A DNA stretch of 64,000 nt. It comes from Maricaulis sp. GTDB taxonomy: Bacteria > Pseudomonadota > Alphaproteobacteria > Caulobacterales > Maricaulaceae. A program made the translations under genes and the position numbers. Under the pieces are notes generated by a model, which did no database searches, was not told the origin of the DNA, and saw nothing but the letters and a program-made list of their open reading frames with translations. Positions 33,276 to 42,612 of the stretch are shown here, in pieces. Within the stretch, counting starts at the first letter, position 1, and each line of letters begins with the position of its first letter. Where the stretch lies: contig NZ_JAEPNI010000002.1 in the NCBI RefSeq assembly GCF_017643475.1, forward strand, positions 310,001 to 374,000, in the 5' to 3' direction.

Positions 33276-34351
33276 TCGCAGACAGCATTCGCGACCGCAT
33301 CCGGGACAATGGTCCCATCTCCATCGCCAGCTTCATGACCGAGGCCCTGTTCGATCCCACGGAAGGTTTCTACGCCACCAAGGACCCGATCGGGGCCGGG
33401 TCAGACTTCATCACCGCGCCGGAAATCTCGCAGATGTTCGGTGAGTTGATGGGGCTGTGGATCATGCAGTCCTGGGACGATATGGGTCGCCCCGAACGTT
33501 TCAACCTGGTCGAGATGGGCCCGGGTCGCGGCACGATGATGTTCGACATCCTGCGCACCGGCCGCGCCCTGCCGGACTTTCTCAAAGCCGTACACGTCTA
33601 TCTGATCGAGGCCAGTGCCGCACTCAAATCCGTCCAGGCCAAATCGCTCGGCACCAGTGGCGTCCAGGCCAGCTGGATCCAGCGCCTCGACCAGGTGCCT
33701 CAGGGCCCCTGCCTGATCATCGGCAATGAATTCCTCGACTGCCTTCCCATCCGCCAGGCCATCAAGATCGAAGGCAAATGGTATGAACGCATGGTTGGCC
33801 TGGTCGACGAGGCCCTGAGCTTCGTGCGCGGCCCCCAGCTCAACACCGATATCGAACCCATCCCGGCCAGCCTTCTGGACGCGCCGGATGGCGCGCTGGT
33901 TGAGCTTCGCCCGGGTGACGAACAGGTGCTGGACCAGCTCGTTGCACACTTTGAAACCTCACCCGGACGCGCGCTCTTCATCGACTACGGCCCGGCCGAC
34001 AGTGAAACCGGCGATACGCTGCAGGCGATTCGCCAGCACGAGAAGGTGGAACCGCTTGATCAGCCCGGAACCGCGGATCTGACGGCGCGGGTGGATTTCG
34101 GCCAGCTCAGCCGGCATGCACAAACGCTGGGCTTGCGTGTGGCTGGTCCGGTCACCCAGGGCGATTTCCTGAACGGGCTGGGCATCGAGGCACGCGCTGC
34201 CGCGCTCTCCCAGCATGCCCCGGAAAAGAGGGCACAAATCGCGCGCCAGCTCTGGCGCCTGACGGACCCGGAAGAAATGGGTGAACTGTTCAAGTTGATC
34301 GTGCTTGATCACGAGAGCATGCCCGCCCCGCCGGGATTCACCGCACGCTGA
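33272..34351 (+). CDS. MidA/NDUFAF7-like class I SAM methyltransferase
   Basis: 359-residue protein of the DUF185/MidA family. The SAM site is [16 protein letters not shown] (residues about 80-95), with [19 protein letters not shown] near the N terminus and [14 protein letters not shown] mid-protein. The mitochondrial homologue NDUFAF7 methylates an arginine in complex I. Whether the bacterial protein does the same is not known to me. It overlaps lgt by 4 bases, so the two are translationally coupled. Confidence 0.88.
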   Translation: MIADSIRDRIRDNGPISIASFMTEALFDPTEGFYATKDPIGAGSDFITAPEISQMFGELMGLWIMQSWDDMGRPERFNLVEMGPGRGTMMFDILRTGRALPDFLKAVHVYLIEASAALKSVQAKSLGTSGVQASWIQRLDQVPQGPCLIIGNEFLDCLPIRQAIKIEGKWYERMVGLVDEALSFVRGPQLNTDIEPIPASLLDAPDGALVELRPGDEQVLDQLVAHFETSPGRALFIDYGPADSETGDTLQAIRQHEKVEPLDQPGTADLTARVDFGQLSRHAQTLGLRVAGPVTQGDFLNGLGIEARAAALSQHAPEKRAQIARQLWRLTDPEEMGELFKLIVLDHESMPAPPGFTAR

Positions 34352-34421
34352 TTATTTTGGCTTCAATCTGGATACGCCCTCTGATAAGCAGCGCGAGATC
34401 ACTGCAGCCGGGGCAAAATCC

Positions 34422-35354
34422 ATGAAACTGATGTCAGGCACGTCCAACGAACCGTTGGCCAAGGCGATTGCCGATTATCTCGACGCACCTCTCACCGCCA
34501 GCGAGATCGAACGTTTCGCGGATGGCGAGATTTTTGTCCGGATCGACGAAAACGTGCGCGGCGAGGATGTGTTTATCATCCAGTCGACCTCCTACCCCGC
34601 AAATGACCATTTGATGGAATTGCTGATCTGTATCGACGCCCTGGTCCGCGCCAGCGCCCGTCGCATCACAGCTGTCATTCCCTATTTCGGTTACGCCCGC
34701 CAGGACCGCAAGACCGGCGGCCGCACACCGATCTCCGCCAAGCTGGTCGCCAATCTGATCGCCAAGGCCGGTGCCGACCGCGTTCTGACCATCGATCTGC
34801 ACGCCGGACAGATTCAGGGCTTTTTCGATATCCCGACAGACAATCTCTTCGCCACCCGCGTGATCGAGGATGATATCCGCCGGAACTACAAGACCGACGA
34901 CCTGATGATCGTTTCGCCGGATGTCGGCGGTGTGGTCCGTGCCCGCGCGCTGGCCAAACTGCTCGATGCCGAGATCGCAATCGTCGACAAGCGTCGCCCC
35001 AAAGCCGGCGTGTCCGAGGTGATGAATATTATCGGTGATGTCGAAGGCCGTCGCTGCATCCTGTTTGACGACATGTGCGATAGCGGTGGCACACTGTGCA
35101 ACGCGGCTGATGCCCTGCTCAAGGAAGGCGCGGTGGAAGTCTCTGCCTATGTCACCCACGGCGTTCTGTCCAATGACGCCCAGGGCCGTGTCCACAAGTC
35201 TGCCCTGCGCGAGATCGTGGTCACCGATTCCATTACGGAAATCCCCGGCTCGACGCAGACGGATAAAGTCCGGCGCCTGCCAGTCGCCCCCCTGCTCGGT
35301 GAAGCCATTCGACGCATCGCCAATGATGAGTCGGTATCGAAACTGTTTGACTAG
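34422..35354 (+). CDS. prs: Ribose-phosphate pyrophosphokinase
   Basis: Makes PRPP from ribose 5-phosphate and ATP; PRPP feeds NadC and the phosphoribosyltransferases in this window. 310 residues. Signatures: [40 protein letters not shown] and the PRPP loop [16 protein letters not shown]. The frame is open from 34305, but family alignment favours MKLMSGTS at 34422. Confidence 0.96.
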   Translation: MKLMSGTSNEPLAKAIADYLDAPLTASEIERFADGEIFVRIDENVRGEDVFIIQSTSYPANDHLMELLICIDALVRASARRITAVIPYFGYARQDRKTGGRTPISAKLVANLIAKAGADRVLTIDLHAGQIQGFFDIPTDNLFATRVIEDDIRRNYKTDDLMIVSPDVGGVVRARALAKLLDAEIAIVDKRRPKAGVSEVMNIIGDVEGRRCILFDDMCDSGGTLCNAADALLKEGAVEVSAYVTHGVLSNDAQGRVHKSALREIVVTDSITEIPGSTQTDKVRRLPVAPLLGEAIRRIANDESVSKLFD

Positions 35355-35406
35355 GGCATGAATGCCCAGGCGGGTGCGCTGCAGCTCTTTCGGGCGCTGC
35401 GCCCCG

Positions 35407-35741
35407 CTAGATGTTCAAAATGGCCTTGATGACGAAAAACATCGTCAGCGCGTAAGCGATCAACACGGACGTGCTGAAGACACGCTGTGCCAGGGCGCCT
35501 TCGATCTGCCGGCCGGCATAATGTCCTGCCCATCCCGAGACAAAAAAAGCGCCGATGAGGTTGGCGAAAATCAGTGCAGTAAACGCCCCCCCTCCAGGAG
35601 CGGGACGTCAAAGATGAGGCTGAATAAAACAAATGCCACCGCAATCATGGCGACAAGTCCTGCAATTCGCCTGAGGTCGAGCGCATTGAACCAGTCCCGA
35701 TCATCAGGATCACGGCCCGTCCCTTGGTTGCGATCTGACAT
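35407..35741 (-). pseudogene. Small membrane protein gene with a one-base frameshift at a G7 tract
   Basis: Reading leftward from ATG 35741, preceded by the strong site AGGAGAGG, the frame encodes MSDRNQGTG, then a helix (IAGLVAMIAVAFVLFSLIF) and stops soon after a run of seven G (plus-strand C at 35586-35592). Adding one G restores an open frame to TAG at 35409-35407 that continues AFTALIFANLIGAFFVSGW and ends YALTMFFVIKAILNI. The restored protein would be 111 residues with about three helices. The good ribosome-binding site and the well-behaved second half show it was a gene. It could be broken, phase-variable through the G tract, or a base-calling error. Confidence 0.7.
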
Positions 35742-35920
35742 TCACCTCTCCTTACACGCCTCACCTACTGTATTAGCACTGACTCTTACGCGCGCGTGTG
35801 GTTGCGCCTCGCGCGGGGTTGGGTTATAGCCCGCCGCTCGAAAGATTACGTGGCACGACGCCAAAGCAAAGACGCTGCCCCCCTCGTAGAGGCGGCGCGC
35901 ATATTTAAGGAACTGGACCG

Positions 35921-36571
35921 ATGAGCTCCAACATCGTTCTCACTGTAGACGTTCGCGAAGGCACCGGCACGGGCGCGGCTCGCGCTGCCCGCCGTGAAGA
36001 CCTGGTCCCGGGCGTCCTCTATGGCGGCAAGCTGGACCCGGTTGCGATCAACCTGCGTGGCAATGAAGTCCGCAAGGCCCTGCTGACCGGCAACTTCATC
36101 TCTTCCATGATGGAGCTGGACCACGAAGGCAAGCGCCAGCAAGTCATCGCTCGCGATGTTCAATTCCACCCGGTTTCCGACCAGGTCATGCACGTTGACC
36201 TGTTCCGCGTTGACGAAGACACCAAGATCAACGTCGAAGTTGCGGTCCGTTTCGTCAACGAAAGCGACTCTCCGGGCATGAAGCGCGGCGGCGTTCTCAA
36301 CGTCGTACGTCACTCCGTCGAGCTGGTCGTTCCGGCTGGCAACATTCCGGACGCAATCGAAGCTGACCTGACCGGCCTCGACATTGGCGATTCGGTGCAC
36401 ATCTCCGCAATCAAGCTGCCGGACGGCGCGAAGCCGGCGATCGCCGATCGCGACTTCACCGTTGCCACGCTGCAGGGCTCCCGTGCCGTTCTCACGGCTG
36501 ACGAGGAAGAAGGCGCTGACGTGGCTGCTGACGCGGTCGAAGCGACCGAGCAGAAGAGCGACGAGGACTAG
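35921..36571 (+). CDS. rplY: 50S ribosomal protein L25/general stress protein Ctc
   Basis: 216 residues: the N-terminal L25 domain binding 5S rRNA (about 1-95; GTGAARAARREDLVPGVLYG) and the C-terminal TL5/Ctc domain (about 100-190; HVDLFRVDEDTKINVEV, AVRFVNESDSPG). It ends in an acidic tail. The codon use and the GGAACTGG before the ATG fit a highly expressed gene. It lies upstream of pth, a common order. Confidence 0.95.
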   Translation: MSSNIVLTVDVREGTGTGAARAARREDLVPGVLYGGKLDPVAINLRGNEVRKALLTGNFISSMMELDHEGKRQQVIARDVQFHPVSDQVMHVDLFRVDEDTKINVEVAVRFVNESDSPGMKRGGVLNVVRHSVELVVPAGNIPDAIEADLTGLDIGDSVHISAIKLPDGAKPAIADRDFTVATLQGSRAVLTADEEEGADVAADAVEATEQKSDED

Positions 36572-36612
36572 GTCCTCCCTGCTCCCTAGTGGGAGCCGTC
36601 GAGCTGAATTCA

Positions 36613-36644
36613 AAGGCCGCGATCTCGCAAGGGTTCGCGGCCTT
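36613..36644 (+). terminator. Strong stem-loop between rplY and pth
   Basis: A perfect 10-bp stem: AAGGCCGCGA (36613-36622) with TCGCGGCCTT (36635-36644) and a 12-base loop. Only two T follow, so it may be a partial attenuator or an mRNA-processing/stability element and not a full terminator. Confidence 0.5.
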
Positions 36645-36669
36645 GTGCTGAGAGGGGCACGAGAACGCC

Positions 36670-37278
36670 ATGATGATCCTCGCCGGTCTCGGCAATCCCG
36701 AGGCGAAATATCTCCGCAACAGGCATAATGTGGGTTTCATGGCGCTGGACGTCATTGCCCAGGCCTATCATTGCGGCCCCTGGCGCAAGCGTTTCCAGGG
36801 ACTGGCGACGGACCTGGTCATCGGGTCGAACAAGTTTCTCCTGCTCAAACCCCAGACCTTCTACAATAACTCCGGCCACGCGATCGGCGAGGCGGCGAAT
36901 TTCTTCAAGGTCGATCCGTCCAAGGTCGTCGTCTTCCATGACGAGCTGGACCTGGCGCCGGGCAAGTTCCGTCTGAAGAAGGGCGGCGGCGCCGCCGGAA
37001 ACAACGGCATCAAATCCACCACCAGCCAGCTGGGACCGGACTTCCTGCGCGGCCGTATCGGCGTCGGACATCCCGGCGACCGCAATCGCGTAACCGGCTA
37101 TGTGCTCTCGGACTTCTCCAAGGCTGAGGAAAACTGGCTGATCGATTTGCTGGATGCGATCGCAGGCAGTATTGACCTGCTCGGCAAGGGCGAACTCGAC
37201 GCCTTCCAGACACAAGTGACACACAAGGCACCGGCCCCCGAGCCGGTCAAGCGCGGCCCGCCCGCCAAAGAGGACTAG
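36670..37278 (+). CDS. pth: Peptidyl-tRNA hydrolase
   Basis: Releases tRNA from stalled peptidyl-tRNA. 202 residues. Signatures: ILAGLGNPEAKYLRNRHNVGF (quoted in part; catalytic His in RHNVGF), KPQTFYNNSGHAIGEA, VFHDELDLAPG and KKGGGAAGNNGIKS. ATG ATG at 36670/36673; either could start. It has a C-terminal proline-rich tail. Followed by ychF after 5 bases, the usual pth-ychF pairing. Confidence 0.96.
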   Translation: MMILAGLGNPEAKYLRNRHNVGFMALDVIAQAYHCGPWRKRFQGLATDLVIGSNKFLLLKPQTFYNNSGHAIGEAANFFKVDPSKVVVFHDELDLAPGKFRLKKGGGAAGNNGIKSTTSQLGPDFLRGRIGVGHPGDRNRVTGYVLSDFSKAEENWLIDLLDAIAGSIDLLGKGELDAFQTQVTHKAPAPEPVKRGPPAKED

Positions 37279-37283
37279 ATCTC

Positions 37284-38384
37284 ATGGGTTTCAAATGCGG
37301 CATTGTTGGCCTGCCCAACGTTGGCAAGTCCACGCTCTTCAACGCTCTGACGCAGACCGCTGCGGCCCAGGCGGCGAATTATCCGTTCTGTACCATCGAG
37401 CCGAATGTCGGTGATGTGGCTGTGCCGGAACCGCGCCTGGCCAAGCTGGCCGAGATCGCCCAGTCCAAGGAAGTCCTGCCGGCACGCATGAACTTCGTCG
37501 ACATTGCCGGCCTGGTGGCGGGCGCGTCCAAGGGCGAAGGCCTGGGCAACCAGTTCCTCGCCAATATCCGCGAGACCGACGCCATCGCCTATGTGCTGCG
37601 CTGTTTCGATGATGATGACGTCACCCATGTCGCCAACAAGATCGACCCGCTGGCCGATCTCGAGACGGTTGAGACCGAGTTGATGCTGGCCGACCTGGAG
37701 AGCCTGGAAAAACGCCGCACCAATCTCGAAAAGAAAGCCAAATCCGGTGACAAGGACGCCAAGGCGACCATCGTCCTGGTCGACCTGGCGCTGGAACAGC
37801 TCAACAATGGCAAGCCGGCGCGTTTCGCCGAGGTCAACAAGGATGACGAGAAAGCCTGGAAGGGCCTACAGCTTCTGACCACCAAGCCGGTTCTCTTCAT
37901 CGCCAATGTCGATGAAAACAGCGCTGCTGACGGCAATGACTACTCGAAAATCGTCTTCAAGCGCGCCGAGGAAGAAGGCGCCCAAGCGGTTGTCATCTCG
38001 GCCAAGATCGAGAGTGAGCTGGCCCTCCTGGAAGACGAGGAAGAGCGCGCGGAATATCTCGAGACCATCGGCCTTGAAGAGCCGGGCCTCGACCGCCTGA
38101 TCCACACGGGATACGCGCTGCTGGGCCTACAGACCTATTTCACGGCCGGCCCCAAGGAAGCACGCGCCTGGACCATTCGCGAGGGCTATACCGCGCCGCA
38201 GGCTGCCGGTGTCATTCACGGTGATTTCGAGAAGGGTTTCATCCGCGCCGAGACCATCGCCTATGACGATTATGTCGCCTGTGGCGGTGAAAGCCCGGCC
38301 AAGGAAGCCGGCAAGATGCGCGCAGAAGGCAAGGATTACATCGTCCAGGACGGCGATGTGATGCATTTCCGCTTCAACGTCTGA
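37284..38384 (+). CDS. ychF: Redox-regulated ribosome-binding ATPase YchF
   Basis: Obg-family P-loop protein that prefers ATP and binds ribosomes. 366 residues. Walker A GIVGLPNVGKSTLFNAL, switch NFVDIAGLVAGASKGEGLG, NKxD replaced by LFIANVDE-like motif typical of the ATPase, and a C-terminal TGS domain with the ending GDVMHFRFNV. It is translated from a start 5 bases after pth. Confidence 0.96.
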   Translation: MGFKCGIVGLPNVGKSTLFNALTQTAAAQAANYPFCTIEPNVGDVAVPEPRLAKLAEIAQSKEVLPARMNFVDIAGLVAGASKGEGLGNQFLANIRETDAIAYVLRCFDDDDVTHVANKIDPLADLETVETELMLADLESLEKRRTNLEKKAKSGDKDAKATIVLVDLALEQLNNGKPARFAEVNKDDEKAWKGLQLLTTKPVLFIANVDENSAADGNDYSKIVFKRAEEEGAQAVVISAKIESELALLEDEEERAEYLETIGLEEPGLDRLIHTGYALLGLQTYFTAGPKEARAWTIREGYTAPQAAGVIHGDFEKGFIRAETIAYDDYVACGGESPAKEAGKMRAEGKDYIVQDGDVMHFRFNV

Positions 38385-38437
38385 TCCTGAAGGCGGGGCC
38401 GCACACACCGGTGGCGGCCCGCAGAACCGGCAATGCC

Positions 38438-40168
38438 TTAATCATGGTTGATCGGGTGTGTGGAGATAACCACATCATCGATCACCACGCGGCCATCATT
38501 GACCGGCTGCAGCATCGCATCTCCACCGCCGTAATAGGACGCGAACACAAGCTTGTTGAGACGCAGGCTTTCCGTGTCGCGAAAACGAACGCCTTGCTCG
38601 ATGAGCGCAAGCTCTCCGTCCAGGGTGACCTCGATGACACCATCGGACAGGCCGGGCGTGTTCAGGCGGATGTGTTGCTCGATCGTATGCCATTCACCGA
38701 CGCGAAACTGCCTGGTGCCGGAATCGCCGTAGTCCCAAGGCAGGACATCTCCCGTGTCCGACAGCTGTGCCGGGTGATACAGCCGCTGCGCCACATCACC
38801 GCCGGGTCGCCAGACGACCGGTGCCGACCACCAGTCCATACCGTTGGCGAGGCTGTCGGGGTTTCCACCCGCCAGGCCGGTCAGCGTACCGCCGGCGCCA
38901 AAGTCGAAGCCCGGCTCGAACCGGATCCTGTAAGACAGATACAACTCATCCCGCGCCGGGAGGCTCGTGATCCAGTGAGCGCCGCTATACCGCTCCCCGA
39001 CCGCCAGCGCGTCCAGTGAAATCGCCAGGGCCTGCCCCTGGAAGGCCTCTGGCCAGCTGACGATTTCCGCACGCCCTGCGTTCACGCCGCTCACACGCTG
39101 AGCATTGCTGAAAAGCGGCTCCAGTTCGGCCGCGGACAGCTTGCCAGTCACGCTGCCGTTGAAATTCTGCACATTGCTGCTGCCAGGCGCCGGGATGGTT
39201 CGGGTCTCATAAAGCGGCGTTCCATCACGAAGATGGGCCTCGATGAAGTTCAGGGTGAGATCGAAGAACGTCACGCCATCAACCCCCAGCCGGGTGGTCG
39301 CGACCCCGTGCCCGCCGCCGTCCACGGTGTAGAAAGCATAGGGGACCTGATTTAGGTCGGCATCGGCTTGCAGCGCCAGCGCGCTGTCGTAATCGACCGT
39401 CGGGTCTTCGTCCCCATGCAGGATGAACAGAGGCGCATCGCCGGCCTGCATGGCGTCGGGAACGATCTGCGCTCCCCAGTAGTCAATCACTACCGACTGT
39501 CCGACCGGCGCCAGGCCGGCATCGTCGAGCGCATAGCCGAGCAAAAGGCTGATATACGCACCGGCAGACCGTCCCCAAAGGGCGAACCGGTCGGGGTCCA
39601 CACAAAGCTCATCCGCATTCTCCTGCACCCATTCAACCGCGCTGCGCGCATCCCCGACCGAACTGGCAATGGTCCTGAGCAATTGCAGGTCTTCCGGCGT
39701 GAGCTCGGTGTTTTCATCGACCAGGCTGAGAAAGAGCTGGTACAGCGCATCGATTTCGGGACCGGGCTCGGGGTCATCACCAAAAAGCCGATAATCGATG
39801 GCGACACCCACGAAATCGCGTTCGGCCAAGGCTTCACCGCTTTCCGGCCAGACGGACTTCGAGCCTCCGGTAAAACCGCCACCATGGATCATGACCACAA
39901 AGGGCCGCGGGTCACCGCATGCCTCGCCGGACTGATAAACATCCAACAACAGGTCAAGCTGGGCGTTGCCGCCGTCAACAGCGGCGCTGCCATAGACAAC
40001 ATCCGTCATACTGAGCGGAGGAGAAGAAGGCGGCGGTGGCGGTGGCGGTGGCGCTGGCGGCGAGGGAACGCCACCTCCACCGGAGCCAGACGATCCACCA
40101 CCACCGCACGCGCTCAAGCTTGCCGCGGCCAAAAAACTCAAAACAACTGCCCTGATATTCAATGTCAT
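38438..40168 (-). CDS. Lipoprotein fusing an alpha/beta-hydrolase esterase to a PL14-like lyase domain, copy 1
   Basis: A 576-residue exported protein. Signal peptide with lipobox LSAC, then a Gly/Ser tract and an extreme poly-proline tract (residues about 20-50). Next comes an esterase domain (about 55-320): oxyanion HGGGFTGG, nucleophile GRSAGA, Asp in HGDEDPTVD and His in DGGGHG. The C-terminal jelly roll (about 345-575) has ELYLSYRIRFEPGFDF, GGTLTGLAGGNPD, WHTIEQHIRLNT and KLVFASYYGG, the pattern of polysaccharide lyase family 14 (alginate or glucuronan lyases). An acetyl esterase joined to a lyase would suit an acetylated polysaccharide; that is inference. MTLNI is preceded by GGGATGGGG. 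Its paralogue follows upstream. Confidence 0.75.
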   Translation of the reverse strand: MTLNIRAVVLSFLAAASLSACGGGGSSGSGGGGVPSPPAPPPPPPPPSSPPLSMTDVVYGSAAVDGGNAQLDLLLDVYQSGEACGDPRPFVVMIHGGGFTGGSKSVWPESGEALAERDFVGVAIDYRLFGDDPEPGPEIDALYQLFLSLVDENTELTPEDLQLLRTIASSVGDARSAVEWVQENADELCVDPDRFALWGRSAGAYISLLLGYALDDAGLAPVGQSVVIDYWGAQIVPDAMQAGDAPLFILHGDEDPTVDYDSALALQADADLNQVPYAFYTVDGGGHGVATTRLGVDGVTFFDLTLNFIEAHLRDGTPLYETRTIPAPGSSNVQNFNGSVTGKLSAAELEPLFSNAQRVSGVNAGRAEIVSWPEAFQGQALAISLDALAVGERYSGAHWITSLPARDELYLSYRIRFEPGFDFGAGGTLTGLAGGNPDSLANGMDWWSAPVVWRPGGDVAQRLYHPAQLSDTGDVLPWDYGDSGTRQFRVGEWHTIEQHIRLNTPGLSDGVIEVTLDGELALIEQGVRFRDTESLRLNKLVFASYYGGGDAMLQPVNDGRVVIDDVVISTHPINHD

Positions 40169-40224
40169 CCCCATCCCAAAGCACCACACAAGACGATCGT
40201 CAAAGACCGCCCTCAGGACTGGAA

Positions 40225-40248
40225 ACGGAATGAATAATCATATTCCGT
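40225..40248. promoter_or_regulatory. Inverted repeat upstream of lipoprotein copy 1
   Basis: ACGGAAT (40225-40231) and ATTCCGT (40242-40248), 10 bases apart, 57 bases upstream of the chosen start codon. The identical arrangement is conserved before copy 2, so it is a candidate operator shared by both genes. Confidence 0.5.
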
Positions 40249-40313
40249 CGGTAAGATCGTTTTTTTGCGACCAGACCGCAAATTTTCTCAGCACCGCGCG
40301 TTGCTATCTCGGC

Positions 40314-40376
40314 TTAACCCAGTGGGTCCTCCAGGATCGTCTCGAATGCACCCGCATCAATCATGGTGCGGGCCAT
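40314..40376 (-). pseudogene. Truncated duplicate of the tetR 3' end
   Basis: About 63 bases match the 3' end of the tetR gene (42613-42675) with roughly five differences. They encode MARTMIDAGAFETILEDPLG and then the stop. The offset between copies, 2299, equals the offset between the two lipoprotein genes (2300), so this is the end of a tandem duplication unit. Confidence 0.75.
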
Positions 40377-40377
40377 G

Positions 40378-40612
40378 AGCAGGCCGGGATTGCCCTTCTT
40401 GCGCGGCGTGCCCCCTCGGTTCGCCGGTAAAGTCGAATCCAGCTGCCCGCTTTCGAAATGCCGACGCACATGCGCCGCGCCGCCTCACGCGTGGACAAAC
40501 CCTCCTCTGCGACCAGACGTTCAACCCGCCAGCGTAGATCCTCGCTCATCGCTCCCGGCACGCTTGCCCGGCCAAATCATCGACTATGACAGGATCAGAC
40601 TCTCGAAATAAA
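40378..40612 (-). pseudogene. IS630-type transposase remnant at the duplication junction
   Basis: Reading leftward from about 40549, the frame encodes MSEDLRWRVERLVAEEGL, then STREAARRMCVGISKAGSW, a helix-turn-helix start typical of IS630/ISRj1-like transposases, before it runs into the tetR fragment. The catalytic DDE part is missing. GAGAGTCTGATCCTGTCATAG upstream (minus strand, near 40605-40585) could be part of the element's end. Confidence 0.6.
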
Positions 40613-40710
40613 CGAGGAACTGGAGGGGCCCAGGTCATACCTTAAGTGCCGACCCGGCTTAATCAGACTTGAGACCCGTCCGCCCTCGCCTCCACCCACA
40701 CAATAGCTGG

Positions 40711-42468
40711 TCAAGGCCAGATGCCTCGAGCCTCGCTTCTGGCCTCCTCGACTGGCTGGGTAGACATAATCAGATCATCGAACAAAATTTCGCTATCATT
40801 TATCGGCTGAGCATGCGCCTCGCCGCCGCCAAAATATGCAGAAAAGACGAGTTTATTTATGTAGAGATTGTCGAATTCACGTAGATTTATCCCGTCGATC
40901 TGGATGATATTTTCGCCATTTACCGAAACTTCAACCAAACCATCGGCCTCCCCTGGAGTGTTCATTCGAATGAACTGAAGAACGGAATACCACTCCCCAG
41001 TGTCAAAATTCCATGGACCTGAGACGGGTACGTTCGGGAGAAAGATGTCACCTGTCGGGTTTGTTTGTTCGAAGTAAGTTAGTCGCTGGGCAATGGTCCC
41101 GCTAGGCCGCCAGACAATCGGTGCCGACCACGAATTTACGGTATTCAGGTTACCGCCTGCGAGGCCAGGGAGAGTACCACCAGCATCAAAATCAAATCCG
41201 TCTGCAAACTGTACGCGATAAGAAAGATAAAATTCATTGCGCCTGGAAATCGGTGTGATCCAAGAGGCGCCACTGTTATCGGCCCCGACGTTTAGAGCAT
41301 CAACGCGTATCTCCAATACCCGCTCCGATGCTAAATTTTCCAATTCTGTTACAAATACACGACCCTCCGAGACGCCGTTAATATCGCGTGAATCAGGAAA
41401 AAGACTATCTAGGGCCTCGGGGGACACGACCCCCGGTTGAGCACTTTCAAAGTCTTGCACAAAGTTGCGCCCAAGCGACGGCACGGTTCTTTGCTCATAA
41501 TGAGGGCTACCTCCGGTGAGATGATCTTCAACAAAATCCAGAGTAATTTCCAAGAAGCTCTTGCCATCAACTCCGTTTGTGAAAACCCCTACCTCATCTT
41601 TACCGTGTCCGGCCCTGTCTACTGTGTAGAAGCTATATGGTAATTGGGCGAGCTCGAGCTCGTCCTGTATCGATAATGCCTCGGAATATTCAACGGTGAG
41701 GTCAGCATTGCCGTGTAGAATGAGCAACGGAGAATCATCAGACCGAATTGTGTCCGGGACGATTAGTGAGCCATAGTAGTCGATAACGGCTAATTGATTT
41801 GTGGCCTCGAGTTCTGCGTCGTCCATCACGTAACCAAGTGTCATAGCGATGGTGGCGCCGGCCGACGCGCCCCAAATGGCTATGCGATCTGCGTCCGCGC
41901 AAATCTCGTCAGAGTGATCAACGACCCAATCCAACGCCTTTCTCGCGTCTTCGACAGAACTTACAACTGTATCCACATATTGAAGCTGTTCTGTGGTAGG
42001 ATCGGAGACGTCACTGTTTTCCAGGATCAAATCCCTAAGTGTGCCGTAGGGTGAGCTGATTTCCGGATCATCGCTGAAAATCCGATAGTCTATTGAGATT
42101 CCAACAAAGCCGCGGTCTGCAACGGCGGCACCTATCTCCCTCCACAACTCAGCGGATTTGGACCCGCCCGTAAAGCCGCCGCCATGGACAAGTAAAACAA
42201 CAGGGCGAGGCACCCCACAGGTTTGTCCTGACTGGTAAACATCAAGAAGCAGTTCGACCTCCGCATTACCACCGTCTACTGAGCCCGTCGCATATACAAC
42301 ATCCGTCATACTGAGCGGAGGAGAAGAAGGCGGCGGTGGCGGTGGCGGTGGCGCTGGCGGCGAGGGAACAGAGCCTCCACCGGAGCCAGACGATCCACCA
42401 CCACCGCACGCACTCAAGCTTGCCGCGACCAAAAAACTCAAAACAACTGCCTTGATATTCAATGTCAT
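40711..42468 (-). CDS. Lipoprotein fusing an alpha/beta-hydrolase esterase to a PL14-like lyase domain, copy 2
   Basis: 585-residue paralogue of copy 1 with the same architecture: lipobox LSAC, Gly/Ser and poly-proline linker, esterase (HGGGFTGG, GASAGA, HGNADLTV, RAGHGKDE) and C-terminal PL14-like domain (EFYLSYRVQFADGFDFDAGG, LPGLAGGNLNT, WYSVLQFIRMNT, NKLVFSAYFGGGEA). The catalytic residues are all present. The first 60 or so codons and the promoter are almost identical to copy 1, whereas the rest is roughly half identical and has lower GC. That mosaic suggests gene conversion of the 5' part or joining of a foreign body to a resident promoter and signal sequence. Confidence 0.75.
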   Translation of the reverse strand: MTLNIKAVVLSFLVAASLSACGGGGSSGSGGGSVPSPPAPPPPPPPPSSPPLSMTDVVYATGSVDGGNAEVELLLDVYQSGQTCGVPRPVVLLVHGGGFTGGSKSAELWREIGAAVADRGFVGISIDYRIFSDDPEISSPYGTLRDLILENSDVSDPTTEQLQYVDTVVSSVEDARKALDWVVDHSDEICADADRIAIWGASAGATIAMTLGYVMDDAELEATNQLAVIDYYGSLIVPDTIRSDDSPLLILHGNADLTVEYSEALSIQDELELAQLPYSFYTVDRAGHGKDEVGVFTNGVDGKSFLEITLDFVEDHLTGGSPHYEQRTVPSLGRNFVQDFESAQPGVVSPEALDSLFPDSRDINGVSEGRVFVTELENLASERVLEIRVDALNVGADNSGASWITPISRRNEFYLSYRVQFADGFDFDAGGTLPGLAGGNLNTVNSWSAPIVWRPSGTIAQRLTYFEQTNPTGDIFLPNVPVSGPWNFDTGEWYSVLQFIRMNTPGEADGLVEVSVNGENIIQIDGINLREFDNLYINKLVFSAYFGGGEAHAQPINDSEILFDDLIMSTQPVEEARSEARGIWP

Positions 42469-42524
42469 CCCCATCCCAAAGCACCACACAAGACGACCGT
42501 CAAAGACCGCCCTCAGGACTGGAA

Positions 42525-42548
42525 ACGGAATGAATAATCATATTCCGT
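42525..42548. promoter_or_regulatory. Inverted repeat upstream of lipoprotein copy 2
   Basis: Same ACGGAAT-N10-ATTCCGT element as at 40225-40248, including the 10-base centre, 57 bases upstream of the copy 2 start. Confidence 0.5.
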
Positions 42549-42612
42549 CGGTAAGATCGGCTTTTCACGAATCTGGCAGAGAGTTTACCCGGCGCAGCGA
42601 GCGATATCCGGC

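Noticed and set aside
38390-38425. GC-rich imperfect hairpin after ychF
   Set aside because: The stem is mismatched and lacks a T run, so it is not convincing as a terminator.
39368-40237. 289-residue forward frame opposite lipoprotein copy 1
   Set aside because: Antisense to a complete two-domain protein; its Arg-rich end is the complement of the poly-proline tract.
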